Below, piece after piece: positions 19,265 through 29,908 of a DNA stretch of 41,409 bases. The position numbers were made by a program, and so were the translations under genes. Each line of letters starts with the position of its first letter. Positions within the stretch are counted from its first letter, which is position 1. A model generated the notes under the pieces. It saw only the letters and a list, made by a program, of their open reading frames with translations, was not told where the DNA came from and ran no database searches. The stretch lies in contig JAJXTT010000002.1 of assembly GCA_021783525.1 (NCBI GenBank), positions 1 through 41,409 on the forward strand, read 5' to 3'. The DNA is from Pseudomonadota bacterium. GTDB taxonomy: Bacteria > Pseudomonadota > Gammaproteobacteria > Burkholderiales > Gallionellaceae.

Positions 19265-20341
19265 TCAATTCAGCAGCGCCATGCCCTTGACCTGAGCGAA
19301 GACCAGTGCGCCGGGCGCGAGGCCAAGCTGTGCGATCGACTTGGCGGTCACTCGCGCGAGCAGCGGCGTACCTTCGGCGTCCAGCTGTACGATGACCTGT
19401 CCCGGACGTTCTTCGGTGCATCCGGAAATATACACGGCGAAGACGTTGAGAATACTGCTGCCCTCCTGCGGCGCGAGCACGAGACTCACGTCGCGCGCAT
19501 AGACGCGCAGGCGCACGTGCGCGTTCACGGGCAGATCCTCGCGCGGCACCGTGATGCGCCCTCCCGGAAAATTGAGATAAGTGAGGTGGAATTTCTCGTC
19601 GTGTGCGGCAACAGTCGCTTCAATCACCGCCGCGGCGGCATCACCGTACGCCAGCGGCAGGTCGAGTCGCGTCATGAGTTCGGACAGCGGCCCCTGGGCG
19701 CGCACCTGCCCGTTTTCCATCAACACCAGGTGATCAGCAAGACGTGCAACTTCCTCCAGCGCGTGGCTCACATAGATCACTGGGATAGACAGGTCAGTGT
19801 GCAGGCGCTCTAGGTACGGCAGGATATCGTCTTTGCTGCGGGTGTCGAGCGCGGACAGCGGTTCGTCCATGAGCAGCAGCTTTGGACTTGTGAGCAGTGC
19901 GCGCGCGATGGCCACACGCTGGCGTTCACCCCCCGAAAGCCGTACCGGCCTGCGGTCGAGCAGGGGTGCGACGCCGAGCAGCGTCACCGCCCGATCGAAC
20001 GCCACGCGCCGATTGCTTTCAGGAACGCGACGCTGGCCGTACTCCAGGTTGGCACGCACGCTCAAGTGGGGGAAAAGGCTCGGTTCCTGGAAAACATAAC
20101 CGATCGGTCTGCGGTATGTTGGCAGAAAGTGATCCTGCTCCTCGTTTTGCCACCACGCGCCGTTGACCCGTAGCCACCCCTTGGGCGCACGTTCCAGACC
20201 GGCGAGGCAGCGCAGTACACTGGTCTTGCCACAACCCGACGGCCCGAACAGCACGGTGACACCGCGTGGCGGCGCGCAAAACGCGGCGTCGAGTTGGAAT
20301 GCCCCGAGCGACATGGTAAAGCGTGCGTCGGTGCCGATCAC
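19265..20341 (-). CDS. modC: Molybdate ABC transporter ATP-binding protein ModC
   Basis: A 358-aa ABC ATPase. Walker A GPSGCGKTS, signature LSGGERQRVAIARAL, Walker B LLLMDEPLSALD, and H-loop YVSHALEE are all present. The C-terminal ~70 residues form a TOBE/Mop domain (NVFAVYISGC and LLARVTAKSIAQLGLAPG) that senses or binds oxyanion. The start is GTG at 20341, overlapping the modB stop (GTGA). It powers molybdate uptake for nitrogenase cofactor synthesis. Confidence 0.95.
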   Translation of the reverse strand: MIGTDARFTMSLGAFQLDAAFCAPPRGVTVLFGPSGCGKTSVLRCLAGLERAPKGWLRVNGAWWQNEEQDHFLPTYRRPIGYVFQEPSLFPHLSVRANLEYGQRRVPESNRRVAFDRAVTLLGVAPLLDRRPVRLSGGERQRVAIARALLTSPKLLLMDEPLSALDTRSKDDILPYLERLHTDLSIPVIYVSHALEEVARLADHLVLMENGQVRAQGPLSELMTRLDLPLAYGDAAAAVIEATVAAHDEKFHLTYLNFPGGRITVPREDLPVNAHVRLRVYARDVSLVLAPQEGSSILNVFAVYISGCTEERPGQVIVQLDAEGTPLLARVTAKSIAQLGLAPGALVFAQVKGMALLN

Positions 20342-21018
20342 AAGTCACGTCCCGCTAGCCGATGATTGAGCAGGCCGACTGTCAGCACGACGATAAAGGC
20401 GAATGTTGCCATGCTGGCGGCGAGCACGTTCGCATTGGCGTAGTGCAGTGATTCCACGTGATCGTAGATAGCCACGGATGCCACTTTGGTTTCGCCTGCG
20501 ATGTCGCCGCCGATCATGAGCACCACGCCGAATTCACCGACCGTGTGCGCGAAACCCAGCACGGCGGCCGTAAGAAGGCCGGGGCGCGCCAGAGGGATGG
20601 CGACGGTCAAAAACGCATCCCGGGGCGAGGCGCGCAGGCTCGCCGCGACTTCGAGCGGGCGCCGGCCAGCCGTCTCGAATGCGTTCTGGATCGGCTGTAC
20701 CACGAACGGCAGAGAATATATCACCGATGCCACGACCAGGCCGGAGAAGGTAAAAGGCAGGGCGCCTAGTCCGAGTGTCTGCGTGAATTGACCGATGGGT
20801 CCGTGTGGACCGAAAAGCAGCAACAGATAGAAGCCGAGCACTGTCGGGGGCAACACCAGCGGCATCGACACCAGCGCGCTTACCGGTTGTTTCCACCAAG
20901 AGCGCGTATGCGCGAGTTGCCACGCGAGCCAGGTACCGAGCACCATCAGGATCGCCGTGCTCAGGGCGGCGAGCTTGAGTGTCAGTACCACGGCGGTAAA
21001 ATCGGTAGCAGTTAACAT
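20338..21018 (-). CDS. modB: Molybdate ABC transporter permease ModB
   Basis: A 226-aa inner-membrane protein with about five TM helices (for example LAALSTAILMVLGTWLAWQL and VSMPLVLPPTVLGFYLLLLF). The cytoplasmic loop EVAASLRASPRDAFLTVAIP is the EAA motif that contacts ModC. It lies between modA (14 nt upstream) and modC (4-nt overlap). Confidence 0.95.
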   Translation of the reverse strand: MLTATDFTAVVLTLKLAALSTAILMVLGTWLAWQLAHTRSWWKQPVSALVSMPLVLPPTVLGFYLLLLFGPHGPIGQFTQTLGLGALPFTFSGLVVASVIYSLPFVVQPIQNAFETAGRRPLEVAASLRASPRDAFLTVAIPLARPGLLTAAVLGFAHTVGEFGVVLMIGGDIAGETKVASVAIYDHVESLHYANANVLAASMATFAFIVVLTVGLLNHRLAGRDL

Positions 21019-21032
21019 GACTGTTACTGCGA

Positions 21033-22104
<1,072 letters not shown>

Positions 22105-22112
22105 GACATACC

Positions 22113-22400
22113 TCAACCAAATTTAAACAGGATGCCGTAACCGCCGCGCGGATATTCCCACTGCACGTTGCGGTGCTCGGTGCAGATCACCCGGCAGGTG
22201 CCGCATTCAAGGCATCCATCGGTGATGAGTGTTACGCGCCCGTCGCCTTCCTGCGTATAACAGGCGGCCGGACAGCAGACGGTGCAGGGTTTAGATTTGC
22301 ATCCATAGGCGCAAACATCGGGGTTGCCGATATGGATGTGCGGCCGTCCGGCATCCACGCGGTAACGATTCTGAAAGAGCTTTTCCTCGACGCGGATCAT
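22113..22400 (-). CDS. fixX: Ferredoxin-like protein FixX
   Basis: A 95-aa ferredoxin-like subunit of the FixABCX electron-bifurcating complex. [32 protein letters not shown] and [11 protein letters not shown] provide the Fe-S ligands. It passes electrons from FixC towards ferredoxin. The ATG at 22400 overlaps the fixC stop (ATGA) and follows GGAGGG; an in-frame ATG at 22415 is an alternative start. Confidence 0.94.
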   Translation of the reverse strand: MIRVEEKLFQNRYRVDAGRPHIHIGNPDVCAYGCKSKPCTVCCPAACYTQEGDGRVTLITDGCLECGTCRVICTEHRNVQWEYPRGGYGILFKFG

Positions 22401-23695
22401 TCGAAGGCCCTCCACAGTTTGAATGCATCGCTTAGCAATCCGAGGCGCGAACGTGAAGCCACGAAACTCTTGCGGATCGAGCGTTCCTTGGCCTTTTTGT
22501 CGACGCCGTCGACGGCGATCAGCGTGTGGGCGGCACGGTTTAGAAGCTCTGGATACGAAGTAAAAAACTGCGGATTTCTTTCCACAATCGCCGGCAGACG
22601 CTTGTACTTTTCGAGATCCTTCATCACGAAGCTGTCATCAAGCTTCTCGCGGTAACGCGCGAGGTTTCTGGACGTGAGCGGCTTGTTTTCGGTGCGTAAC
22701 TCGATCACGGTCTCGGCCGCAAGACGCCCGGTGGTCATGGCCAGGTTCGAGCCCTCGCGATGCACGCCGTTCACGAACATGCCGGCGTCGCCGACGATCA
22801 TCCAGCCGTCTCCGTAAATGGGCGGAATCGAGTGGTAGCCGCCCTCGGGGATCAAATGGGCGGTGTATTCCTTCATCTCACCGCCGGCCAGTAGCGGGGC
22901 GATCACCGGATGTGCCTCCATGCGCTCCAGCAGGGCGTAAGGCGGTATGCTCTGCTTCTTGAAGTCCGAGAGCAGGCAGCCGACTCCGATGGTGAGCGAT
23001 TCCTTGTTGGTATAGAGAAAGCCGGTGCCGACCATGCCCTGGGTGATCTTGCCGGCCATCTCGATGACAACGCCCTCGTTGCCCGAGATGTTGAAGCGGC
23101 TGTGGATGGTTTCCTCGGGCATGAAGTGGATCTCTTTCACTGCGAGCGCCACTTCCCGCGGCTCCAGCTCCGGCCGAAATCCGGCTTTGCGCGCCAGCAG
23201 CGAGTTGACCCCATCGGCCAGAATCACCACGTCGGCATAGATCGAACCGCCCTCGCGATCGGTCTTGACGCCGACGACGCAGTTTCCATCCATGTGGAGG
23301 TCGGTCACGGTTGTCTCGCAAATCAGCAGTGCGCCGGCTTCCTGCACTTTTTTTGAGAACCACTTGTCGAATTGTGCGCGTATGATGGTATAGCGATTGT
23401 AGGGCGGCTTGTTGAACTCAGCCGAGCGATAGGTGGAACCGACGCACGACTCGTCGTCCAAGACCCATACCCTCTGTTCGATCAGATGGCGTTCCAGCGG
23501 CGCATCATCCCGGAAGTCCGGGATGATGCGTTCGAGCGCGTCGGAATAGAGGATCGCGCCCTGCACGTTCTTCGAACCCGGATACTCACCGCGCTCCAGT
23601 TGCAGCACCCTGAAACCGGCTTTCGCCAGGGTGTAGGCCGATGCATTTCCCGACGGACCGCCGCCGACCACGATGGCATCGAATTTCTCGTTCAT
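22397..23695 (-). CDS. fixC: FixC, electron-transfer flavoprotein-quinone oxidoreductase-like
   Basis: A 432-aa FAD protein. The N-terminal dinucleotide fold is [20 protein letters not shown] with the acidic end LERGEYPG, and a second FAD motif ([19 protein letters not shown]) lies near residue 300. It is the quinone-reducing arm of FixABCX, which bifurcates NADH electrons to quinone and to low-potential ferredoxin for nitrogenase. It is 9 nt after fixB with GGAGAAACA before the ATG. Length is typical. Confidence 0.95.
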   Translation of the reverse strand: MNEKFDAIVVGGGPSGNASAYTLAKAGFRVLQLERGEYPGSKNVQGAILYSDALERIIPDFRDDAPLERHLIEQRVWVLDDESCVGSTYRSAEFNKPPYNRYTIIRAQFDKWFSKKVQEAGALLICETTVTDLHMDGNCVVGVKTDREGGSIYADVVILADGVNSLLARKAGFRPELEPREVALAVKEIHFMPEETIHSRFNISGNEGVVIEMAGKITQGMVGTGFLYTNKESLTIGVGCLLSDFKKQSIPPYALLERMEAHPVIAPLLAGGEMKEYTAHLIPEGGYHSIPPIYGDGWMIVGDAGMFVNGVHREGSNLAMTTGRLAAETVIELRTENKPLTSRNLARYREKLDDSFVMKDLEKYKRLPAIVERNPQFFTSYPELLNRAAHTLIAVDGVDKKAKERSIRKSFVASRSRLGLLSDAFKLWRAFE

Positions 23696-23704
23696 TGTTT
23701 CTCC

Positions 23705-24823
23705 TCAAACTGCCAGTTTCTCCGTCGCCAGATGTTGTCGGAAAGCCGCCGTCAGCGCCGGCAGGATTTGCATGGCGTTACCGACGATGCCGTATGTGGC
23801 AAAGTCGAAAATCGGCGCGCTGGCATCTTGGTTGATGGCAACGATGACGTCGGAACCCTCCATGCCCACGCGATGCTGTACTGCGCCGGAGATCCCGGCA
23901 GCGATATAAAGCTTGGGGCGTACGGTCTTGCCGCTCTGACCGACCTGGTGGTCGGCACTGACCCAGCCGGATTGCACAACCGGACGTGTCGCGCCGACCT
24001 CGGCGCCCAACACCTCGGCCAGGTCCCGGACCAGCTGGAAGTTATCCGGACGCTTCATCCCACGGCCGCCGGCCACGATAATGTCGGCAAACGGCAAGTT
24101 GACTTCAGCGCGCTTGTCGTCGGCAATGAACTCCAGCAGCTTGGTGACGACGTCGGTTTCGAGCAGTGCCAGAGGCTCCTCTATGACGCGCCCGCTGCGG
24201 GTATCGTTGCGTGCCGGCATCGACATCACACGCGGACGCACAGTCGCCATTTGTGGGCGGTAATTGAGTGTGACGATGGTACATAGTAGGCTGCCTCCGA
24301 ATGTCGGGCGAGTGGCCGCAAGACTGCGGTTCTCGGGATCGATCGCCAGCCCGGTGCAGTCGGCGGTCAGCCCGGTCTGCAGGGTAGTGGCGACGCTGCC
24401 GGCCAGATCGCGGCCGAGAGTGGTCGCGCCGAGCAGCAGGATTTCCGGCTGGTGCTTGTTGACGAGATCGGTAAGTGCCCTGCTGTACGGTTGATTGCGG
24501 TACTGCGCGAGCACCGGATCCTCGAGCAGGAAGCAAAGGTCGGCGCCGTGGCAGAACGCGTCCTGACAGAAGCGGCGTGTGTGTTCTCCGGCTGCTCCCA
24601 GCACCACACCGGCAAGTTCCACACCGAGCTGGTCAGCAAGCTTGCGTCCCTCGCCGAGCAGCTCGAAGGACACCGGGTGGACTGCACCGCGTTCGTGCTC
24701 GATGAACACCCACACACCCTTGTAGGCCTTAAGTCTGGGGTCGAGTTCGAACTTGCGGCGGCCGGCGGGTCTGGCGGCCGGTGGGGTCGGGGCGGTCGGG
24801 TTGCTCATGGTAGTCTCATCCAT
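23705..24823 (-). CDS. fixB: FixB, electron-transfer flavoprotein alpha subunit
   Basis: A 372-aa ETF-alpha homologue. The N-terminal domain starts [20 protein letters not shown]. The C-terminal FAD domain has [38 protein letters not shown] and [16 protein letters not shown]. With FixA it forms the NADH-oxidising, bifurcating heterodimer. The ATG at 24823 abuts the fixA stop (TGAATG); ATG 24808 is an alternative with a GGATGAG upstream. A Pro/Ala/Arg-rich extension of about 25 residues precedes the conserved part. Confidence 0.95.
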   Translation of the reverse strand: MDETTMSNPTAPTPPAARPAGRRKFELDPRLKAYKGVWVFIEHERGAVHPVSFELLGEGRKLADQLGVELAGVVLGAAGEHTRRFCQDAFCHGADLCFLLEDPVLAQYRNQPYSRALTDLVNKHQPEILLLGATTLGRDLAGSVATTLQTGLTADCTGLAIDPENRSLAATRPTFGGSLLCTIVTLNYRPQMATVRPRVMSMPARNDTRSGRVIEEPLALLETDVVTKLLEFIADDKRAEVNLPFADIIVAGGRGMKRPDNFQLVRDLAEVLGAEVGATRPVVQSGWVSADHQVGQSGKTVRPKLYIAAGISGAVQHRVGMEGSDVIVAINQDASAPIFDFATYGIVGNAMQILPALTAAFRQHLATEKLAV

Positions 24824-25669
24824 TCATTCGCCGCGCCGGCCTATGGCGTCGCGCAACTGTGGGAATCTGGCGAACATTTTGGCCAGCAATGTGGCCGCGA
24901 CGTCGCCCGGCTGGTCGCTCTGGGTCTGGATGATTTCGGCCTTCTGGGTGCGCGGCGTTGGCGCAAAAACCTTGGATACCACGGTCGGCGATCCTTTGAG
25001 ACCGATCTTGCTGATGTCCTCGATCCCAGCTGCATCCTTGTCCCAAACCCTGATTGGATAGCGCGCGGCACGGAACATGTCGCTCATGGTGGCAAAGCGC
25101 ATCTCGTTGATACCTTCGAGAACGGTGATCAGCGCCGGCAGCCGCGTCTTCAGCACTTGTACACCACCTTCAGCACGCCGCTGCACGGTGAGTTCGCTCT
25201 TGTCGAGGTCGATGGTTTCAATCTTGCTCACGTAGGTCAGAAGCTGCATCTTGAGCCGGATCGCAATGCCGGGACCAACCTGCGCAGTATCACCGTCGAT
25301 GGTCTGCTTGCCGGCGAACACAAGGTCCACGGGTATGTCCAGACGGATCTTGCGAATCGCGCTCGCCAGCGCGTAACTTGTGGCGAGCGTGTCGGCACCG
25401 GCGAAAGAACGATCGGTAAGCAGAATCGCCTCGTCGGCGCCAAACGACAGCGCCTTGCGGAGCGCGCCCTCAGCCTGCGGTGGCCCCATACTCAGCACAG
25501 TGATGCGTGCGCCATAGCGGTCCTTGAGACGCAGCGCTTCTTCCAGTGCCACCAGGTCATAGGGATTAACGATTGCCGGCACGCCCTGGCGCATGATGGT
25601 GTTGGTCACCGGGTGCACGCGAATCTGCGCGCTGTCGGGAACCTGTTTGATACAGACGACGATATGCAT
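24824..25669 (-). CDS. fixA: FixA, electron-transfer flavoprotein beta subunit
   Basis: A 281-aa ETF-beta homologue. It begins MHIVVCIKQVPDSAQIRVHP, the usual family start, and has VNPYDLVALEEALRLKD, FAGKQTIDGDTAQVGPGIA and the ETF-beta signature region with the AxxPxLITVL-type stretch (LPALITVLEGINEMRFA). ATG 25681 overlaps the nifW stop and would add four residues. It binds NADH and the bifurcating flavin together with FixB. Confidence 0.95.
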   Translation of the reverse strand: MHIVVCIKQVPDSAQIRVHPVTNTIMRQGVPAIVNPYDLVALEEALRLKDRYGARITVLSMGPPQAEGALRKALSFGADEAILLTDRSFAGADTLATSYALASAIRKIRLDIPVDLVFAGKQTIDGDTAQVGPGIAIRLKMQLLTYVSKIETIDLDKSELTVQRRAEGGVQVLKTRLPALITVLEGINEMRFATMSDMFRAARYPIRVWDKDAAGIEDISKIGLKGSPTVVSKVFAPTPRTQKAEIIQTQSDQPGDVAATLLAKMFARFPQLRDAIGRRGE

Positions 25670-25677
25670 GTTCAGGC

Positions 25678-26022
25678 TCATTCGCGACGGGACGGCAGGG
25701 TGCCGATCAGGCTGTCGAGCGCGACGTGTCCGCCATTGATGTTCCGGAAAACCTTGAAGACTTTTTCCTGCGCGGGCGTGGAGTGCACAAAGTCGTGATA
25801 TGCGCGTGCCAGCAGATTTTGACACGCAGCATGCAAAGACGGCGCATTCAGCTCGGCGAGTCCGGGTGTCGCCCGCAGGTACTGCTGGAAACGCTTCAGG
25901 ATGTGTAAGCGGTTGACGTGCACGACCGGCGGATCGAACGAGACAGAAAAATAATGGAAGAACTCCTCGGCAGCTGAAAGACGGCTAAGGTTCTGGTACA
26001 GGGCTTCGAGGGCTTGGGTCAT
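25678..26022 (-). CDS. nifW: Nitrogenase-stabilising protein NifW
   Basis: A 114-aa NifW. FFHYFSVSFDPPVVHVNRLH and ILKRFQQYL are the family core. NifW associates with the MoFe protein and helps protect or mature it, especially under oxygen. The ATG at 26022 overlaps the nifP stop (ATGA) and follows AAGGA; ATG 26046 would add eight residues. The C-terminus FKVFRNINGGHVALDSLIG is conserved. fixA follows. Confidence 0.93.
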   Translation of the reverse strand: MTQALEALYQNLSRLSAAEEFFHYFSVSFDPPVVHVNRLHILKRFQQYLRATPGLAELNAPSLHAACQNLLARAYHDFVHSTPAQEKVFKVFRNINGGHVALDSLIGTLPSRRE

Positions 26023-26825
26023 AAATTTATCCTTGGCGGCATCCACTGGTCAGTGGGGTTGCGCTTGAGGTTGTCGCTGACTGACACCTGGACCGGATCG
26101 CAGCCGTCCACACAGACGTCACAATCGCCGCTGACCGGAACCCGTTTGCCGGTCACCGCGGCCAGTGGCGACACAAGTCGGGTGATGTGTTCGAGCAGGC
26201 AGGCGACTGCCTTGCCGACCGGGTCGGGCAGCAGATGATGATCGATGCCGTGTTCGGCGATGCGCCGATTGGCAAGCGGTAAACTCACGCGCCCAGGGAT
26301 GTCGATTACGGTCATCTGCGCCGGGACGTGCTGGATTACCACCGAGTTGGCGCCGATGCGGGTGTGCCGGCTGACGCTGATCGGACCGAGAGCCCTGGCG
26401 CCGGCTCCGACCACCCCGCCGTTGCCGAGCGTCGGGTGGCACATGCCCGGGTTCCAGGAAACACCGTCGAGGGTGACGCCATGGTAAAGCGTGACACCGT
26501 CTCCGATTTCGGCGGTTTCATTGGTCACGACAGCCCAGCTGTGATCGATAAAGAAGCGTCGGCCGATGCGCGTGCCGGAATCCATGCCGACCTGGGTGAT
26601 GGCACGTGTGAGAAAACCCAGAAACCGCGCCAGATAGCGCCAGTTGCGACGCCACAGCGCATCTGCCAGCCGATGGGCGATCAAGACATGAAGGTCCGGG
26701 TAGGTCGTGAGCCCCGCAAGGCGCGTGCGCGCTGCCGGGTCGCGCTTGAACACACAATGCAGGTCCTCGCGCGAGAGGGCAAAGAGGCCGCTCCGTGGGA
26801 TCATTGCGTCAATGCTGGCGCGCAT
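26019..26825 (-). CDS. nifP: NifP, nif-linked serine O-acetyltransferase
   Basis: A 268-aa CysE homologue. After a helical N-terminal domain come the left-handed beta-helix repeats: [38 protein letters not shown], and [20 protein letters not shown]. The acetyl-transfer His residues in FIDH and HPTLG are kept. It should make O-acetylserine for the cysteine demand of Fe-S synthesis by NifS. Its start overlaps the end of nifV by 25 nt. The C-terminus (from ~215) has a [10 protein letters not shown] segment that ordinary CysE proteins do not usually show; its meaning is unclear. Confidence 0.9.
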   Translation of the reverse strand: MRASIDAMIPRSGLFALSREDLHCVFKRDPAARTRLAGLTTYPDLHVLIAHRLADALWRRNWRYLARFLGFLTRAITQVGMDSGTRIGRRFFIDHSWAVVTNETAEIGDGVTLYHGVTLDGVSWNPGMCHPTLGNGGVVGAGARALGPISVSRHTRIGANSVVIQHVPAQMTVIDIPGRVSLPLANRRIAEHGIDHHLLPDPVGKAVACLLEHITRLVSPLAAVTGKRVPVSGDCDVCVDGCDPVQVSVSDNLKRNPTDQWMPPRINL

Positions 26826-27943
26826 GACACGGTCTCCAGGTAGAAGCGGTTGAGGTCAGCAGTATCCGGAGCCTGCTTGGTTGCTATCGCATGGCGGCGC
26901 ACGCGCACCAGGATTTCTCTGGCCCGGTGGTCATCCAGGCTGATGCCGAGGTGCGTATAGGCCTGGACGATCGCGGCGGCGCCAGAGTGTTTGCCGAGCA
27001 CGATCCGATGCGCCCGACCGACCGCGGCCGGGTCAAGGCCCTGATAGGTGCGTGCGTCCTTGAGCAGACCGTCGACGTGGATGCCTGCCTCGTGTGTGAA
27101 AACTGAGTCGCCCACAATGCTTTTGTTGGCCGCCACTGGCCGCCCGGAGGCGGCGCTCACCAGGCGCGAAATCGCCGGGAATTGCCGGGTGTCGATGCCG
27201 GTTTCGATGGAGTGGGTGAGGCGCAGCGCCAGAACCGCTTCTTCTAGTGGCGCATTTCCGGCGCGCTCGCCTAGCCCGTTGACGGTGGTGTTGATGTGCG
27301 TAGCGCCGGCCAGCACCGCGGCTACGGTGTTGGCGGTGGCCATGCCGAGGTCATCGTGGGCATGCATCTCGATATCGATGTCGATATCCTGGCGCAATTG
27401 CGCGATTTTTCGATAGGTCACAAACGGATCGAGCAGACCGAGGGTATCGGCAAAACGGAAGCGATGGGCGCCGGCAGCCTGTGCTCCTTCGGCAGCCACG
27501 CGCAGGAAATCAGGATCGGCACGTGAGGCGTCCTCCGCACCGACGCACACTTCAAATCCGAGATCGAGCGCGCGCGGCACCAAACGAGCGATCTGGCGCA
27601 GCACCCACTCCCGGTCGCGCTGTAGTTTGTAGACGATATGCAGGTCCGACACCGGAATTGAAAGATTGATGGCCTGGGCACGGCACAGGGCAGCGGCATC
27701 GAGATCAGTGGTGTTCATTCGTCCCCAGACCATCAGTCGTGCGGGCATATGCTGCAGGGCAATGGCCTGGATGGTTTCGCATTCTTCTGGACCCATGGCC
27801 GGCACGCCGACCTCCATCTCACGCACACCGGCGTCGGACAGGGCGCGCGCGATGGCGAGTTTTTCTTCGACCGTAAACGCTACGCCGGCGGTCTGTTCGC
27901 CGTCGCGCAGCGTGGTGTCATTGACGGTAACCGTAGTGATCAT
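26801..27943 (-). CDS. nifV: Homocitrate synthase NifV
   Basis: A 380-aa enzyme that condenses acetyl-CoA and 2-oxoglutarate to homocitrate, the organic ligand of FeMo-cofactor. The N-terminal [16 protein letters not shown] and the later [20 protein letters not shown] with [20 protein letters not shown] are the HMGL/homocitrate synthase signatures, including the metal-binding His and Asp residues. It is the first gene of the minus-strand nifV-nifP-nifW-fixABCX-mod block and lies about 25 nt below the predicted transcription start. Confidence 0.96.
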   Translation of the reverse strand: MITTVTVNDTTLRDGEQTAGVAFTVEEKLAIARALSDAGVREMEVGVPAMGPEECETIQAIALQHMPARLMVWGRMNTTDLDAAALCRAQAINLSIPVSDLHIVYKLQRDREWVLRQIARLVPRALDLGFEVCVGAEDASRADPDFLRVAAEGAQAAGAHRFRFADTLGLLDPFVTYRKIAQLRQDIDIDIEMHAHDDLGMATANTVAAVLAGATHINTTVNGLGERAGNAPLEEAVLALRLTHSIETGIDTRQFPAISRLVSAASGRPVAANKSIVGDSVFTHEAGIHVDGLLKDARTYQGLDPAAVGRAHRIVLGKHSGAAAIVQAYTHLGISLDDHRAREILVRVRRHAIATKQAPDTADLNRFYLETVSCAPALTQ

Positions 27944-27980
27944 GGGCTGACCTGTTTTGGGGTGCTTCGGTGTTCATAAA

Positions 27981-27995
27981 GCAATCGACATGCCA
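27981..27995 (-). promoter_or_regulatory. Sigma-54 promoter of the nifV-fix-mod operon
   Basis: On the minus strand TGGCAT-N5-TTGC (TGGCAT 27995-27990, TTGC 27984-27981). Transcription should start near 27968, just before nifV (ATG at 27943). All genes down to modC lie on this strand with short gaps or overlaps. Confidence 0.85.
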
Positions 27996-28078
27996 GCCCG
28001 AAAAAGTGGCGCTATTCAGCGGAAATCATGAGAATCGCATCGTACAGCGCAAGGGGGAAACACGACATTTGTAACGAT

Positions 28079-28094
28079 TGTCCGGTTTCCGACA
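28079..28094. promoter_or_regulatory. NifA upstream activator site of nifV
   Basis: An exact TGT-N10-ACA (TGT 28079-28081, ACA 28092-28094), about 85 bp upstream of the -24 element of the nifV promoter. Spacing resembles that of the nifH sites. Confidence 0.75.
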
Positions 28095-28186
28095 AGGTTT
28101 CGGATCGCAACGACAGGCTGTGCGCGGACATGGTGTGGCGGAGATAGTGGCGCGGTTCGCCCCATATGGGGAACAGCGATCGACAT

Positions 28187-28440
28187 CTAGCGCGCTTCGG
28201 CGGAAAGATTGAGTGTATAGCGCGGCATTTCGACAAGGAGGTCCTGTTTGCCGAGCCGAACCAGGAAACCGAGGCGCGCAAATGCTCGAACTCCCAGGCC
28301 TTTCCGAGTTGGCTCTCTTCGTCCTCGCCTTCCGGGCGCAGGGATTCGAATCCGGCGCGTACGATGACATGACAGGTGGTGCATACGCAGGCCTTTTCAC
28401 AGGCGTGCTCCAGCGACACACGCCGCGCTCGCCAGCATAA
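28187..28440 (-). pseudogene. 2Fe-2S ferredoxin pseudogene
   Basis: The minus strand encodes VSLEHACEKACVCTTCHVIV with the C-x5-C-x2-C ligands of adrenodoxin/Isc-type 2Fe-2S ferredoxins, then SLRPEGEDEESQLGKAWEFE. There the frame shifts, and the next frame ends normally with RLGKQDLLVEMPRYTLNLSA. The fourth ligand is lost: the expected Cys aligns with Phe in RLGFLVRLG. The N-terminal ~35 residues are missing; upstream sequence is a truncated TnpB element, so insertion or deletion there probably removed them. Such ferredoxins accompany nif genes in several proteobacteria. Confidence 0.8.
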
Positions 28441-28712
28441 AGTGGAATGGCGGCTGGCTCATCGCCGTGCCACCGCGGAACACGAGCCGCACCTGTCCGT
28501 GCTGCGGGCAGGTCTCGGCTGAGAACCGCAGAACCCAAGCCCGGTTCGAGTGCATGGAATGCGGCTTCGAGGAAAACGCAGATGTGGTCGGCGCGATCAA
28601 TGTTTTAAGGGCGGGACACGCCCGGTTCGCCTGTGAAGTGAGCGGTGCAGCAATGCCGCCAGCAGCAGGAACCTGCCGAAGCGACCCGGGAGCGGCTCAA
28701 TGCCGCGCCTGA
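28437..28712 (+). pseudogene. TnpB (IS200/IS605 OrfB) C-terminal remnant
   Basis: The translation starts abruptly inside the protein (IKWNGGWLIAVPPRNTSRTC) and continues through the zinc-ribbon motif CPCCGQVSAENRR, CMECGFEENADVVGAINVL to a stop at 28710-28712. The two CxxC pairs and the ADVVGAIN motif with the last RuvC acidic residue are characteristic of TnpB. The N-terminal two thirds, including the other catalytic acids, are missing, so no nuclease can be made. It abuts the broken ferredoxin gene. Confidence 0.85.
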
Positions 28713-28715
28713 GCG

Positions 28716-28755
28716 CCGTAGGAATCTCCGGCATTCAGGCCGGGGAGGATGTCAA
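28716..28755 (+). mobile_element. Right end of the IS605-type element / reRNA-like stem-loop
   Basis: Immediately after the tnpB stop, 28721-28755 reads GGAATCTCCGG, a short hairpin, then CCGGGGAGGATGTCAA. This is the characteristic right-end pattern of IS1341-type tnpB elements, whose 3' region also encodes the guide (omega/re) RNA scaffold. The element end is probably near 28755. With most of tnpB lost it is a fossil. Confidence 0.6.
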
Positions 28756-28885
28756 ATCCTTGCGGCAGCCGTGATCCCGCTGTGCTACATCTGGGCTGCC
28801 TGGTGGGTTTGCACGCCGCTTTTGCGGCCGATATCGCTCCTACGCGGGCGCCCAACTGCAACCCCGCAAGTTTCGCATGCTACCT

Positions 28886-28910
28886 CGCCCCTATTTTTAA
28901 AAAATGGGCG
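28886..28910. terminator. Palindrome downstream of iscA, possible terminator
   Basis: A near-perfect inverted repeat, CGCCC(C)T-A-T5 against A6-TGGGCG, about 50 bp beyond the iscA-like stop. It could fold as a hairpin on either strand, but no separate T-run follows, so its role as terminator is tentative. Confidence 0.3.
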
Positions 28911-28960
28911 GCCAGAGTCCTGTGAGTTATTGAGATCATTTCAAATCGGGTAGAATCGAC

Positions 28961-29284
28961 CTAAACGGAGAAACTATCGCCGCAGCCGCATTGTGCCTTC
29001 ACGTTTGGGTTGTTGAATTTGAAGCCTTCATTCAGGCTTTCGCGAATGAAGTCGAGTGTCGTGCCGTCGAGAAGCGCAAGGCTTTTCGGATCGATGAGCA
29101 CTGTTACCCCATGGCTGTCGAAGCAGCAATCATCCGGCAGGATTTCGTCGACAAACTCGAGCGTGTACGCGAAACCTGAGCAGCCGCTGGTGCGCACACC
29201 CAGCCGCAGGCCGATGCCCGTGCCGCGCTGAGCGAGAAATTTCTGTGCACGGGCAGCTGCAGCTTGTGTCAGAGCGACTGACAT
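28961..29284 (-). CDS. A-type Fe-S carrier, IscA/HesB-like
   Basis: A 107-aa HesB/IscA protein. The three cluster-binding cysteines are in [10 protein letters not shown] and in CGCGDSF near the C-terminus. The ATG at 29284 starts [20 protein letters not shown], matching the family; upstream codons in frame are unlikely to be translated. It probably carries Fe-S clusters to nif targets. It is 20 nt downstream of a second A-type carrier and shares its NifA-type promoter. The extra Cys pair DDCCF is unusual for the family. Confidence 0.92.
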   Translation of the reverse strand: MSVALTQAAAARAQKFLAQRGTGIGLRLGVRTSGCSGFAYTLEFVDEILPDDCCFDSHGVTVLIDPKSLALLDGTTLDFIRESLNEGFKFNNPNVKAQCGCGDSFSV

Positions 29285-29304
29285 GTGGGATTCCCCTAGT
29301 GTGG

Positions 29305-29649
29305 TCAGGTGGAGAACGAACTGCCGCAACCGCAGGTTGTCTTGGCGTTGGGATTTTTGACGACAAAGCGTGCGCCACCTAGCCCCTCCAGATAATCGAT
29401 CTCCGCCCCCACAAGATACTGGAAACTCATAGGGTCGATGACAAACGTGACGCCGTTTTTCGTGAACAGCATATCGCCCTCACCGGATGACTCGTCAAAG
29501 GTGAAGCCGTACTGAAATCCCGAGCAGCCACCGCCGCTTACGAAGATGCGAAGCTTCAGGTCGCTGCGCCCTTCGTCGGCCAGCAGGCCGCTGACCCTAG
29601 CTGCGGCATTATCGGTAATCCGGATCGGCATTGTGACATCGGTCATCAT
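29305..29649 (-). CDS. A-type Fe-S carrier, ErpA-like
   Basis: A 114-aa ErpA/IscA-family protein with [27 protein letters not shown] and the C-terminal [10 protein letters not shown]. It inserts or transfers Fe-S clusters. Two adjacent ATGs (29649, 29646) are possible starts; no clear ribosome-binding site. First gene of a two-gene operon reading away from nifA, with a sigma-54 promoter 42 bp upstream, so this copy appears dedicated to nitrogen fixation rather than being the housekeeping ErpA. Confidence 0.92.
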   Translation of the reverse strand: MMTDVTMPIRITDNAAARVSGLLADEGRSDLKLRIFVSGGGCSGFQYGFTFDESSGEGDMLFTKNGVTFVIDPMSFQYLVGAEIDYLEGLGGARFVVKNPNAKTTCGCGSSFST

Positions 29650-29690
29650 GGTGGGTTACGTATTGATCACACTTCGTTGATCGACACTCA

Positions 29691-29705
29691 GCAACTCTCG
29701 TGCCA
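29691..29705 (-). promoter_or_regulatory. Sigma-54 promoter of the erpA-iscA-like operon
   Basis: Minus strand TGGCAC-N5-TTGC (TGGCAC 29705-29700, TTGC 29694-29691), an exact consensus match. The predicted start is near 29679, 30 nt before the first ATG. Confidence 0.88.
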
Positions 29706-29789
29706 CGAACGTGCGCAAGCAAATAGTGCCGGGAATGCACGTGATTGCCGGTTTCCCTGTTCGGTTTTGTATGTCGGCTTTGTCGCGTT

Positions 29790-29805
29790 TGTCGGATATC
29801 CGACA
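29790..29805. promoter_or_regulatory. NifA activator site between erpA-like and nifA
   Basis: TGTCGGATATCCGACA is a perfect 16-bp palindrome fitting TGT-N10-ACA. It lies 85 bp above the -24 of the minus promoter and about 104 bp above a candidate -24 site before nifA, so it could serve both directions. Confidence 0.8.
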
Positions 29806-29908
29806 TGTTGGTTCGCATTCTTCGATACGGCGGAAGGCGAGCGCGGATGTGCCGGCGCGGGCAACGCCGGTTCGCATGGAGCTGCAGGCGGATTTTCAAC
29901 ACGGACAG

